Assembly: GCF_014203755.1 (NCBI RefSeq)
Contig: NZ_JACHJS010000001.1
Span: 6,820,001-6,884,000, forward strand
Source of the DNA: Saccharothrix violaceirubra
Lineage (GTDB): Bacteria > Actinomycetota > Actinomycetes > Mycobacteriales > Pseudonocardiaceae
Length of the DNA: 64,000 nucleotides
Direction of reading: 5' to 3'
In this document: piece by piece, positions 40,309 to 48,955 of the stretch
Position numbering within the stretch: the stretch's first letter is position 1
How the letters are laid out: each line of letters starts with the position of its first letter
The notes under the pieces: model-generated
What the model saw: only the letters and a program-made list of their open reading frames with translations
Database searches by the model: none
Told to the model about the DNA's origin: nothing
Made by a program: the position numbers and the translations under genes

Positions 40309-41550
40309 ATGAGACGTCGTGCCCTGGCGATCGCATCGGTCGTGGCGGTGCTGGTGGGCGCCGTCGTCGTGCTGCGGGAACCGGCGCCCGCGCCGCCGCC
40401 GGAGGTCGAGTACCTCCCCGACGCCAGGTCGCTGAGCGAACCCACGCTGCTCTCGCTCACCGCGCACGACGCCACGACCGCGCGTGCCGCGTGGACCGCG
40501 ACCGGCGGGGTGACCGACAGCGGGTTCGAGGTCCGCTGGGGCGACCGCACCGTGCTGGTGCACGGCACCGAGTACGACCTCACCGACCTCACGCCGGACC
40601 GCCCGGTCACGGTCGAGGTGCGGGCGCTGGACGCGCACGGCCGCCGGTCCGCGCCGGCCACCGCCACCACGACGCCGCGCTACGTCCCGGTGACGGACTC
40701 GTTCAGCCGCGAGTCCCTCGGCACGCCCCGGTGGCGGGTGATCGACAAGGGCGAGGGGTGCCTGGGCGTGCGCGACGGCCTGGTCGAGATCGCCTGCCCC
40801 GCCGTCGACCTCGTCTCGACGGTCCCGATCGGACCGGGCTCCCGGTTCTCGATCACCACCGACGGCCCGACCGAGGGCGAGTTGGTCGTCGCCCTGACGC
40901 CCGACGACCACCAGGACCTCCTGCCGGCCGAACGGCTCCCGGACTCGGTGTACGTCAGGCTGACGCCCACCGGCGCGGGCGTGGAAAGCGACCTGCCCAC
41001 CGGCACCGGGACCATGCCGGCGGGCGGCGCCTTCACCCCGGCGACCAGGGGTGTCCGGCACCGCTGGGACCTGGACGTCCGCGCCGGCTCGGTGATCGTG
41101 TCCCGCGACGGCGTCGAGGTCGCCGGCGGTGCGTTCGCGCTCCCGTGGCGGTCGGGCCGGATGCGGATCGCGGCCCGCGGCGCGGCGGGCACGACGCTGT
41201 TCACGGCGGACATCCCCGGCACCCCGGTCGCGGCGGACTCCCGGCCGGTGTGGGTCGAACTGCCACCGATCACGGCGCTGCTGCCCGTGCCCAAGGTCAA
41301 CGCGGTCCCGGCGGGCGATCGCGTCCGGGTGGTCGTCGAGGTCGGCGGACGCGGCCGGGTCGAGGCCGTGCGCGGCGTCGAACTCGACCTCGACGGGACC
41401 AAGATCGCCGATCTGTACGCCGAACGCGCGGCGGGCGGCAGGTACGAATGGACGTTCGCCGTCGCGCCGGGGGAACACCGGCTCACCGCGCGGGTCCTGC
41501 CCGCCGACGGCGGACAGCCGACGACGACCGACTTCACGTTCACCCGATAG
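40309..41550 (+). CDS. Membrane-anchored exported protein with FnIII-like domain, 413 aa
   Basis: An N-terminal anchor (RRRALAIASVVAVLVGAVVV) leads to a proline-rich spacer, then an FnIII-like fold (residues about 45-125: TTARAAWTATGGVTDSGFEV to TVEVRALDAHGRRSAPA). A jelly-roll-like region follows (FSRESLGTPRWRVIDKGEG to IHRWDLDVRAGSVIVSRDG-type strands). The C-terminus has another β-sandwich. It is paralogous to the next gene by architecture and by segments such as HRWDLDVR/HRWELVLR. Probably at the cell surface; function unknown. Confidence 0.78.
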   Translation: MRRRALAIASVVAVLVGAVVVLREPAPAPPPEVEYLPDARSLSEPTLLSLTAHDATTARAAWTATGGVTDSGFEVRWGDRTVLVHGTEYDLTDLTPDRPVTVEVRALDAHGRRSAPATATTTPRYVPVTDSFSRESLGTPRWRVIDKGEGCLGVRDGLVEIACPAVDLVSTVPIGPGSRFSITTDGPTEGELVVALTPDDHQDLLPAERLPDSVYVRLTPTGAGVESDLPTGTGTMPAGGAFTPATRGVRHRWDLDVRAGSVIVSRDGVEVAGGAFALPWRSGRMRIAARGAAGTTLFTADIPGTPVAADSRPVWVELPPITALLPVPKVNAVPAGDRVRVVVEVGGRGRVEAVRGVELDLDGTKIADLYAERAAGGRYEWTFAVAPGEHRLTARVLPADGGQPTTTDFTFTR

Positions 41551-41606
41551 GTATCGGCTGCGCAACGACTGGTGACCCCGGTCACGCGGCGACCTAGCTT
41601 GGCGCC

Positions 41607-43415
41607 ATGACTCGACGCCGGATCGCCGTGCTCGTCGCGGGTGTCGTGCTGTTCGGCGGTGTCGTCGCGGTGCTGCGGACAGCGGGCGTCGACACGCCCG
41701 CCACGCCGACCTCCACGTCCGTACCACCGCCGACGTCGCTCGCCCCCTTCGCCGCCGAGGGCGTGCTCGTGCCCCGGCCCGGCGAGGCGCCGCACACGCT
41801 CGACGTGTTGACGCTGCGCCCCGGGCCGCGCCGCATCCAGGCGAGCTGGACCGGCACGGCGCCCGGCTACGAGGTGAGCTGGGGTCGGGACGGTCGGCTC
41901 GACCACACCGCCCTGGTCGCGCGCACCACGGCCCAGATCGACGGGCTGGACGACGGCGTCGAGTACACCGTACGGGTGCGCGAGGTCGACGCGTTCGGCC
42001 AGCGCTCGGAACCCATGCAGGACAAGGCGACACCGCACACCCAGGACGTGGGTTCGCTGGTGTTCGTCGACCGCTTCGACCAGCCGGACGCGCCCGACCC
42101 GCGCCGGTGGCGATTCACCTCGCGGCCCAACTGCGCGCGGGCCACACCCGGCCGGGGTGACGACGGCGCCCGGCTGGTGATCAGCGGGTCGTGCGCCGCC
42201 GCGCCGGCCGCATTGCGCTCGCGCACGCCGTTCGTCCTGCGCGACGCCGACGACCTCGGCCGGTTCGTGGTCGAGACCGACGGGCCGGGCCCGGACGGCG
42301 AGCTGTTCGTCGATCTGGTGCCCGGACCGTTCAGCGTGCTCGTTGGCGAGTCGCTGCCGCCGAACGCGTTGCGCCTGCGCGTCGCATCCGGCGGAGGCAC
42401 GTCGTCGGTGTCCGTGCTGACTCCGGCCGGCACGCCGACCACGCGGGTCCGGCCGGTGCCCACGCTCGAACCGGGCCTCACCCACCGCTGGGAACTGGTG
42501 CTGCGACGCGACGGCACGACCGTGCTGCTGGACGGCACGCCGGTCGCGACGAGCCCGGCCGTGCCCGCGTGGCGCGAGGCCACCGCCCTGCTATCCGTCG
42601 CCGGGCCGACCGGCCAACGGGTGAACGTGAGCCTGATCGGCTTCGACGGCGTGACCGCGCAGGCACCGGAACTCGTGCCACCGCCACCGATTCGGGTGAA
42701 GGTCGCGGCGGAAGCACCGCCGCCCGGCGACCTCAAGCCCATTCCCGGTCTGACCGGCGGACAACTGCGCCTGTCGATCCTGCACAGCGATCCCGCGCCG
42801 ACACCGCCGCCGTTCGAGGCCGTGATCGGCGGGGTGAGGGTGCCGCTTCGACCGGCCGTGGCCGACACGCCGTGGGCGGCGGACACCGCGTACGCGGTGA
42901 TCGCGGACGTGCCCGCCGAGGCGTTGCGCTGGGACGGCGCCGCCCTCCACGTCACGGTCCTGAGCGCGCAACGCCTCCAGGCCACCAACGTCGACCTCGA
43001 ACCGACCGGCACCCCCGGCACCCCGCCCGACCGCGGGGACGTCACCCCATTGGGCGGCGATAAGACGCTCGCCCGCGCCACCGGGACCGTGCTCGACGCG
43101 AGCGGCAACCCGCTGCCCGAGAACACGCCCGTGCACCGCGGCCGACTGGTGTTCGACCTGGTCCTCGACGGGGTCGCCAGTCAGCGCGGCGCGGGGATCG
43201 CGGGCCTGGCCGGGTTCACGGTCCGGCTCGACGGCGACCGCGTCGCCTCGGTGCCGACCGCACTGGGCGGACCGGCCGTGGCCGGGCGGTACCGGCTCGC
43301 CGTGGACACGCAGGGGCTGGCCGAGGGGCCGCACATGATCGAGGTGAAACTGTTCGGCACGTCTTCGGACACCGTCCCCACCTCGGCGTTCGTGCCGTTC
43401 TTCGTGGGACGGTGA
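41607..43415 (+). CDS. Membrane-anchored exported protein with FnIII-like domain, 602 aa
   Basis: The longer tandem paralogue of the gene at 40309. Anchor MTRRRIAVLVAGVVLFGGVV, then a Thr/Pro linker and the FnIII-like domain (RRIQASWTGTAPGYEVSWGR, YTVRVREVDAFGQRSEPMQD). The LamG/jelly-roll-like middle (FVDRFDQPDAPDPRRWRFTS, HRWELVLRRDGTTVLLDGTP) matches its neighbour. An additional C-terminal 200 residues form two more β-rich modules. It ends only 4 bases before the thiolase gene. Surface role likely; partner or ligand unknown. Confidence 0.78.
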   Translation: MTRRRIAVLVAGVVLFGGVVAVLRTAGVDTPATPTSTSVPPPTSLAPFAAEGVLVPRPGEAPHTLDVLTLRPGPRRIQASWTGTAPGYEVSWGRDGRLDHTALVARTTAQIDGLDDGVEYTVRVREVDAFGQRSEPMQDKATPHTQDVGSLVFVDRFDQPDAPDPRRWRFTSRPNCARATPGRGDDGARLVISGSCAAAPAALRSRTPFVLRDADDLGRFVVETDGPGPDGELFVDLVPGPFSVLVGESLPPNALRLRVASGGGTSSVSVLTPAGTPTTRVRPVPTLEPGLTHRWELVLRRDGTTVLLDGTPVATSPAVPAWREATALLSVAGPTGQRVNVSLIGFDGVTAQAPELVPPPPIRVKVAAEAPPPGDLKPIPGLTGGQLRLSILHSDPAPTPPPFEAVIGGVRVPLRPAVADTPWAADTAYAVIADVPAEALRWDGAALHVTVLSAQRLQATNVDLEPTGTPGTPPDRGDVTPLGGDKTLARATGTVLDASGNPLPENTPVHRGRLVFDLVLDGVASQRGAGIAGLAGFTVRLDGDRVASVPTALGGPAVAGRYRLAVDTQGLAEGPHMIEVKLFGTSSDTVPTSAFVPFFVGR

Positions 43416-43419
43416 GACA

Positions 43420-44610
43420 ATGCCGCCCATGGAGCGCCCATTGATCCTGGACGCCGCCCGCACCCCGTTCGGCCGCTACCGCGGCGGTCTGGCCGGGGTG
43501 CGCGTCGACGACCTGGCCGCGCTGCCGATCACCGAACTGCTGCGCCGGCACCCGCTCGACCCGGCGCGGGTCGACGACGTGCTGCTCGGCAACGCCAACG
43601 GCGCCGGCGAGGAGAACCGGGACGTCGGCCGGATGGCGGCGCTGCTGGCCGGGCTGCCGCCGACCGTGCCGGGTGCCGCGGTGAACCGGCTGTGCGGCTC
43701 CGGCGGCGAGGCGATCGTGCAGGCCGCCCGCGCGGTGGCGCTGGGCGACGCCAGCCTGGTCGTGGCGGGTGGCGTGGAGGGCATGACGCGGGCGCCGTTC
43801 GTCGTGCCGCGACCCGACCGCCCGTTCGCCGACCGGCTCGAACCCGTGTCCACGACGGTGGGCTGGCGGCTGGTGAACCGGCGGATGCGTCCTGAGTGGA
43901 CGGTCTCGATGGGACGCGCGGCCGAGGAGTTCGCCGTGGACCTCGGGTTGACGCGCGAGGACATGGACCTGTTCGCGTTGCGCTCGCACCGCCGGGCGTC
44001 GGCGGCGTGGGACGCGGGCGTGCACGAGGGGTTCGCGTTCACCGTCCACCTCGGCGACGGGACGGCCGTGCGTCGGGACGAGTGCGTGCGGCCGGGCACG
44101 ACGCTGGAGCGGTTGGCCCGCCTGGAGTCGGCGTACTCGGAGAAGGGTCCGGTGACGGCGGGCAACTCGTCGCCGTTGGGCGACGGCGCGACCGCGCTGC
44201 TCGTGGGGTCCGAGGCGGCGGCGGCGGAGCTGGGGCTGGAGCCGTTGGCCGAGGTGCTCGGGTCCGCGGTGACGGCGGTGGAGCCGCACCGGTTCCCGCT
44301 CGCGCCGGTCACCGCGATCCGCAAGCTCATGACCCGGCTCAAGGTGTCCGGCGACGACGTCGACCTGTGGGAGATCAACGAGGCGTTCGCGGCGACGACG
44401 CTGTCCGTGCTGCACCACCTGCCCGAGGCGGACCGGGAGAAGGTCAACGTGCACGGCGGGGCGATCGCCTACGGGCACCCGTTGAGCGCGTCGCTGGCCC
44501 GGGTGATCGCGGACCTGGCCCGGCACCTGCGCGCGCGGGGCGGCGGGTTGGGCATCGCGGTGGCGGCCATCGCGGTGGGCCAGGCGCTCGCGGTCGCGGT
44601 CCGGTCCTGA
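43420..44610 (+). CDS. Thiolase-family protein lacking the C-terminal catalytic cysteine
   Basis: A 396-aa thiolase. The nucleophile Cys92 is kept in NRLCGSGGEA, Asn in WEINEAFAATT and His in GAIAYGHPLSAS. The C-terminal C-x-G box, normally GLGTMCIGGGQG, is GLGIAVAAIAVGQALAVAVR, with no cysteine at all. GHPLGASG is also altered to GHPLSASL. Condensation or thiolysis by the normal mechanism is therefore doubtful; it may be an acyl-transfer or non-catalytic relative. ATG at 43420 or 43429. Confidence 0.88.
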   Translation: MPPMERPLILDAARTPFGRYRGGLAGVRVDDLAALPITELLRRHPLDPARVDDVLLGNANGAGEENRDVGRMAALLAGLPPTVPGAAVNRLCGSGGEAIVQAARAVALGDASLVVAGGVEGMTRAPFVVPRPDRPFADRLEPVSTTVGWRLVNRRMRPEWTVSMGRAAEEFAVDLGLTREDMDLFALRSHRRASAAWDAGVHEGFAFTVHLGDGTAVRRDECVRPGTTLERLARLESAYSEKGPVTAGNSSPLGDGATALLVGSEAAAAELGLEPLAEVLGSAVTAVEPHRFPLAPVTAIRKLMTRLKVSGDDVDLWEINEAFAATTLSVLHHLPEADREKVNVHGGAIAYGHPLSASLARVIADLARHLRARGGGLGIAVAAIAVGQALAVAVRS

Positions 44611-44656
44611 CCGGAGTCCGGGGTGGACGCCGCGTCGCGATCGGACTCCGGAGTCA
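44608..44656. terminator. Bidirectional terminator between convergent genes
   Basis: TGA-CCGGAGTCCG at 44608-44620 pairs with CGGACTCCGG at 44642-44651 (and TCA after a 2-base bulge). It spans both stop codons of the convergent thiolase and glycolipid-binding genes. Confidence 0.75.
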
Positions 44657-45253
44657 GATGCGGTGGGCGACGCCGGGCCGGTCGAGCACGAGGCCCGCGT
44701 CGTCGACGGTCACGAGCTGTTCCACGCCGTCGTCGGTGAACGCGACCACGGACCGGTCGTCGCCGACGGACACCGTCCGGTAGCGCTGGCGGACGAGTTC
44801 GACCGACAGGTCGGGCAGCGTCACGCGCACGACCGGCAGTTCGTGCCCGCCCTCCTCGCGGTGGAGGTTGAGCCGGCGGACCGGGATCGCGGTGAACAGC
44901 ACGGCCGACCGCACGTCCACGTCGAGCGCACCGTCGAAGTCCGCGCGTTCCGCGCCGCCGCCGTGGTCGATCAGCCACTGGCCCTCGGAGGACCGGGACA
45001 CGGACAGCTGCCGTTCCTCGGTCGCGGTCGCGGTGCGCAGCAGCAGGCGGGTCACGGCGCCGGTGTCGCCGACCGAGACCTCGAAGGACGCGCTGAAATG
45101 CCGGTCGCCGGCCGTGACGAGCCGGCCGGACGCGCGCAGCTTGCGCTCGGACAGCAGGAACCGGACCTGTTCGAGCCGGGGTACGTCGTAGCCCTGCCAG
45201 GTCAGGATGCGCGCACCCGGCGGGCGCGCACCGGCATCGCTGGACGTGTCCAC
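44654..45253 (-). CDS. Putative glycolipid-binding family protein
   Basis: A 199-aa protein matching the PF06475-type pattern. It has ILTWQGYDVPRLEQVRFLL at the start, the GQWLIDHGGG turn, DGALDVDVRSAVLFTAIPVR then RLNLHREEG, and LPDLSVELVRQRYRTVS near the end. The family is cytoplasmic, β-rich and of poorly known function. It converges with the thiolase gene. Confidence 0.8.
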   Translation of the reverse strand: MDTSSDAGARPPGARILTWQGYDVPRLEQVRFLLSERKLRASGRLVTAGDRHFSASFEVSVGDTGAVTRLLLRTATATEERQLSVSRSSEGQWLIDHGGGAERADFDGALDVDVRSAVLFTAIPVRRLNLHREEGGHELPVVRVTLPDLSVELVRQRYRTVSVGDDRSVVAFTDDGVEQLVTVDDAGLVLDRPGVAHRI

Positions 45254-45310
45254 TGCCCACCCTCGGTCGACGTCGTGCGTTCCGCAGGCAGGCTACCCGA
45301 CCCGGACGCG

Positions 45311-45349
45311 GAGCGGCCCCCTCGACCGGGGAGGTCGAGGGGGCCGCTC
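45311..45349 (-). terminator. Rho-independent terminator of the surface-protein gene
   Basis: A perfect 16-bp stem (GAGCGGCCCCCTCGAC / GTCGAGGGGGCCGCTC) with a 7-base loop, 17 bases past the stop of the thioester surface protein. Confidence 0.88.
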
Positions 45350-45366
45350 GTCACTGGCTGCGACTA

Positions 45367-46596
45367 CTACGCGGCGGACTTCCGTCGGCGCACGATGATC
45401 AGCGCGGCGGCACCGGCACCCAGCAGACCGAGACCGATCAGCAGCGGGACGAAGATCGACGCACCGGTGGAGGCCAGGTCGTCGTCCTGGCCGCCGGTGG
45501 TCGGCGCCTGCGTGGTGGTGGTCGTCGGCGCCGGCGTGGTGGACGGGGCCTGGGTGGTGGTCGGCGCCGGCGTGGTCGACGGGGCCGTGGTGGTCGTGGT
45601 GACGACCTCGGTCCAGTCGGCCTTGGCGGTGTCGCGGACGTCGACGTCGACCGGGGTCACGACGATCAACGACTGCGTCTTCTTGTTGCGGTCCTCGCTG
45701 ACGAACAACCGGCCCTGGCTCAGGGTCGCGGTGGCCTCGACGGTGAACTCCGCCTCGCCGGCCTTGGTGCCGGCCTCGACCTGGATGTAGACGTCGGTGA
45801 CGGTGACGTCGGCGGGCGCGGCCTTGGCGGCGGCGTCGCCGGCCTTGACGTACGGCAGTTCCTTGCCGTCCTTGTCGACCAGCTTGACGCCGGCGGGCAG
45901 GTCGGCCTTGAGCACGATCTGCTTGGCGGTGGTCGTCACGGTGAACGGACCGATCCGCTCGCCCGCCTTGCCGTGCACCGTCTCGTCGGGCTTGATGTCG
46001 AGCGTGGGCTTCGGCTCGGCCTCACCGGTGTTGTCGTCGCCGGTCAGGTAGTCGTAGACCTTGACCACGTGGGCGTCGACGTCGGCGGGCTCGGCGGTCG
46101 CGTCCGGCTTGGTCAGCTCGGCACCGTCGCTGTAGTGCCACACGGCGGCCTGGGTGGCGGCGATCAGCGAGCTGGACTTGAGGTCGGGCAGGCCGAACTT
46201 GGTGCGGGCTTCGTCGACGGTCAGTCGCGGGTAGCCGTGCGTCAGCACCCAGTTGACCTTGGCCGCGTTCTGCTTGAACTTGGTGTCCGGGTTCGGGTGC
46301 TGGTCCCACGGCACCTCGTGCAGCGGCGTGGTGTCCTCGAGCGGGGTGGGCAGCTCGACGCAGTAGGTCTTGAGCGTCTGGCTCTTGCCGTCGCTGGTCA
46401 CCTTCACACCGATCAGCTCGGTGTTGACCGCGTCCTTCTTGCCCACCAGGTGGACGCCCATGCCCTGCTCGTTGGCCGGCGGGTGGGGAACGATCTTCAC
46501 CGGGTCGGCCAGGGCGGGCAGCGCGCCGGACATCAGGACGAGGGAGGCACCGAGGACGGCGGCCCCCACGCGCTTCAAGGTCAACCGGTGTGCCAT
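45367..46596 (-). CDS. Thioester-forming cell-surface protein with LAxTG sortase signal
   Basis: A 409-aa cell-wall protein. Signal peptide to about residue 31 (ending GALPALA). The thioester (TED/TQXA) domain has Cys in KTYCVELPTP and Gln in AATQAAVWHYSDG; these two side chains form an internal thioester that can bind host or surface amines. A β-rich domain follows, then a Thr/Pro-rich wall-spanning stalk (TTTTTAPSTTPAP type repeats). The anchor is LASTGAS, a hydrophobic helix and RRRKSAA. LAxTG is the class E sortase motif. ATG 46596 after GAGGAG. Confidence 0.92.
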   Translation of the reverse strand: MAHRLTLKRVGAAVLGASLVLMSGALPALADPVKIVPHPPANEQGMGVHLVGKKDAVNTELIGVKVTSDGKSQTLKTYCVELPTPLEDTTPLHEVPWDQHPNPDTKFKQNAAKVNWVLTHGYPRLTVDEARTKFGLPDLKSSSLIAATQAAVWHYSDGAELTKPDATAEPADVDAHVVKVYDYLTGDDNTGEAEPKPTLDIKPDETVHGKAGERIGPFTVTTTAKQIVLKADLPAGVKLVDKDGKELPYVKAGDAAAKAAPADVTVTDVYIQVEAGTKAGEAEFTVEATATLSQGRLFVSEDRNKKTQSLIVVTPVDVDVRDTAKADWTEVVTTTTTAPSTTPAPTTTQAPSTTPAPTTTTTQAPTTGGQDDDLASTGASIFVPLLIGLGLLGAGAAALIIVRRRKSAA

Positions 46597-46987
46597 GTGT
46601 CTCCTCAAGGCCGGCTCGGTAGCCCGATGGGGTGATTTCAAGACTCCGGACCAGTCGAAATCGGTCGTCTGCCAGCGAGGGCGCCGACACCGAATCGACA
46701 GGAATCGGCGGAAGACTATCCGATTGAGTTACCCCTGAACGGATGAGGGCTCTACCTGTGGTAGAGCGGTCAGGAGCAGCGAAAACGCTGGTATTCACTC
46801 CACAGTGGATGATCGAACCGGGTTTTCCCGGCTTCGACGACGGCGGTGGTCCGCAGCTTCGGCCCGTGCCGAACAAGCTTGCCACACCGGTTGACGACCG
46901 CATTTTTGCAGGTCAGAAGCTTTTCATTGCAAATACACGTAATAATGGGAGTCACGATTCGACGCGACTCCGTTGCCAAACGGTGAC
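46597..46987. other. 391-bp intergenic region, locally AT-rich
   Basis: Lies between the divergently read-away surface-protein start and the methyltransferase 3' end. The part at 46900-46950 (GCTTTTCATTGCAAATACAC and following) is unusually AT-rich for this genome. I see no credible gene; it must hold the promoter of the surface-protein gene. Confidence 0.5.
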
Positions 46988-48196
46988 TCAGGCGACGAGG
47001 TCGGCCGGGACCACCGGTCGAATGTCACCCGGTCGAAGCGACGTCCCGGGCAGGCAAAGGTCCTTCACCGACGGGTGACGGCCGGTCAACATCCACGACA
47101 CCAGCGTGGCGAGCTGGAACGAGATCAACGGCGGCACGGCGTCCCCGAGGTGCCGGTACGCGTTGCCGATCACCGACACGTCGAACCGGAAGCGTTGCGG
47201 AAAACCCTGCAACAGCGCCATCTCCCGGACCGTGCACAGCCGGTGCTGGTCCGGGTGCGCGTAGCGGCCGTTGCCGACGTGACCGCACTCGCGCTTGATC
47301 GTCCGCGCGGGCTCGTCCCACCACATCCGGCCGTACACGTCGGGGTGCGAACCCCACTTGCCCGCCTCGATGATCTTGCGCTGCGCCGGGTTGAGCAGAC
47401 CCTCGTTGCCGTTCACCAGGTCCGCCCACGACCCGCCGTCCACCGGGATCGCCTTCATCCGGTCCAACGACCGGTCCCGCCGGAACGACGGCGACACGTG
47501 CATCGGGTCGTCCGGGTGCGCCAGGCCCGCCTCGACCTCCGGCAGCCGGCCGATCGCACGCCGCACGGTCAACGCCTGCTCCCGGACCTCCCAGTTCCGC
47601 CACAGGTCGTCCAGGGTGCGCAACGGCACGCCCGCGTCCACGGCCACGACCATCGCCCGCTCGCGCAGTTGCGGCAGCCCGAACCGGGACAGCATGTGCT
47701 TGCGCGCGTCGACCTCGTAACCGATCTCGATCAGCCGCTCCGCGAGGTTCTCCAGGTGGTGCCGCTGCTTCCCGCCGACCAGTTCGCGCGCGTTCTCCAG
47801 CAGCACGACGCGGGGCCGGAACTCGGCCGCGTACGCCGCCACCCGGCCGACGAGCGAGTTGCGCGGGTCGTCGCGCAGGTGGTTCGCCGGGCTGATCCGC
47901 GTGAAACCCGAACACGGCGGGCACGCCACGAGCACGTCCAGTTCGCCGCGCTCCAGGTTCCACACCTGGCGCAGCACGGCCGGATCGAGGCGGCCGAGGT
48001 CCACCTGGAGCGGATCGACGCCGATGTTGTCGCGGTAGGTCCCGTTGCAGCGCAACGAACCCAGCCGCGACGAGGGCTTGCCGATCTGCGCGTCCGCCGC
48101 GCCGACCACGGTGAAGTCGCGGTGCGCCTGGAAGCCCAGGCTCATCCCACCCGCACCGGAGAACAGGTCGACGACCTTGAGAGTGGGAGCGCGCAC
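46988..48196 (-). CDS. DNA cytosine-5 methyltransferase, orphan
   Basis: A 402-aa C5 methyltransferase. Motif I is VVDLFSGAGGMSLGFQAHRD, motif IV with the catalytic Cys is VACPPCSGFTRIS, and motif VI is VVLLENARELV. Motif VIII-like QLRERAMVVAVD follows. Motifs IX-X are REMALLQGFPQRFRF and IGNAYRHLGDAVPPLIS. The target-recognition region is normal in size. No endonuclease or nicking (vsr) gene is adjacent. GTG start at 48196. Confidence 0.92.
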   Translation of the reverse strand: MRAPTLKVVDLFSGAGGMSLGFQAHRDFTVVGAADAQIGKPSSRLGSLRCNGTYRDNIGVDPLQVDLGRLDPAVLRQVWNLERGELDVLVACPPCSGFTRISPANHLRDDPRNSLVGRVAAYAAEFRPRVVLLENARELVGGKQRHHLENLAERLIEIGYEVDARKHMLSRFGLPQLRERAMVVAVDAGVPLRTLDDLWRNWEVREQALTVRRAIGRLPEVEAGLAHPDDPMHVSPSFRRDRSLDRMKAIPVDGGSWADLVNGNEGLLNPAQRKIIEAGKWGSHPDVYGRMWWDEPARTIKRECGHVGNGRYAHPDQHRLCTVREMALLQGFPQRFRFDVSVIGNAYRHLGDAVPPLISFQLATLVSWMLTGRHPSVKDLCLPGTSLRPGDIRPVVPADLVA

Positions 48197-48232
48197 GGCG
48201 GAATCGTACGGCCATCCGTTAGCTTGCCCGCC

Positions 48233-48955
48233 ATGGAGTTGCCACCGGCCTGGCTGCGCCCGGACCCGCTGCGCGGGCTGGCGAAGGTGCCGTGGTCCGG
48301 ACTGGACCGGGGCGTGGGCGTCGACGGCTGGTTGCGCACGGCGGCCGAAGGCGACGACGCGGCGTGCACGGCCCTGGCCGACCGGCTGCTCGACGACGAC
48401 ACGGTGTCCGAGGCGAGCGCCGCGGCCGTGCCGTTCCTGGCCGGACTCGGCGCGGGCTACCAGGTGCCCGGAGCCGTACGCGATCGGGTGATCTTCCTGC
48501 TGGCGGCGCTGGCGTCGGCGGGCGCGGGGTTCACCGACGCGGGCCGGCGGACGCGTCGGCGCTGGAACCCGCTCGGCCGCGAGCTGCCCCGCCGGCCGCC
48601 GGACTGGATCACGCAGACCCGGTACGCGGTCGCCAAGGCCGCGCCGCGGGTGTTCGAGTCGTTGGCACGGGCCGAGGTCGCGTGCGCGCTGGCGTTGGCG
48701 ATCGCCGTGCCCGAGGTCGCGCCCGCGCACGTGGCGGACACGGCCGAGGGGCTGGCCGCAGGGCGCGGGTTCTTGGCGGACGCCGCGGCCGTCGTGCTGC
48801 ACCTGACCCAGGACGTGACGACCGACGCGCGGTTCGTGCGCGCGCTCGCGGCCCGGCACCCGACGATCACCGTGCCCGACGCCCCGCACCGGCCGGATCG
48901 CGTGACGCTGCAACTGGTGGGCCACCGGGTGGCCCACCTCGCGGCGTACGGCTAG
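48233..48955 (+). CDS. Hypothetical protein with helical-repeat character, 240 aa
   Basis: An alanine-rich, mostly helical protein (LADRLLDDDTVSEASAAAVP then FLAGLGAG; VIFLLAALASAGAGF; AEVACALALAIAVPEVAP), resembling HEAT-like repeats. No family recognised. It is divergent from the methyltransferase (36 bp) and its stop overlaps that of the convergent ATP-grasp gene by 4 bases. Confidence 0.75.
   Translation: MELPPAWLRPDPLRGLAKVPWSGLDRGVGVDGWLRTAAEGDDAACTALADRLLDDDTVSEASAAAVPFLAGLGAGYQVPGAVRDRVIFLLAALASAGAGFTDAGRRTRRRWNPLGRELPRRPPDWITQTRYAVAKAAPRVFESLARAEVACALALAIAVPEVAPAHVADTAEGLAAGRGFLADAAAVVLHLTQDVTTDARFVRALAARHPTITVPDAPHRPDRVTLQLVGHRVAHLAAYG

Noticed and set aside
46770..46979. A possible 69-aa minus-strand protein in the AT-rich gap
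   Set aside because: No ribosome-binding site, no homology recalled, and codon third positions are not GC-rich.
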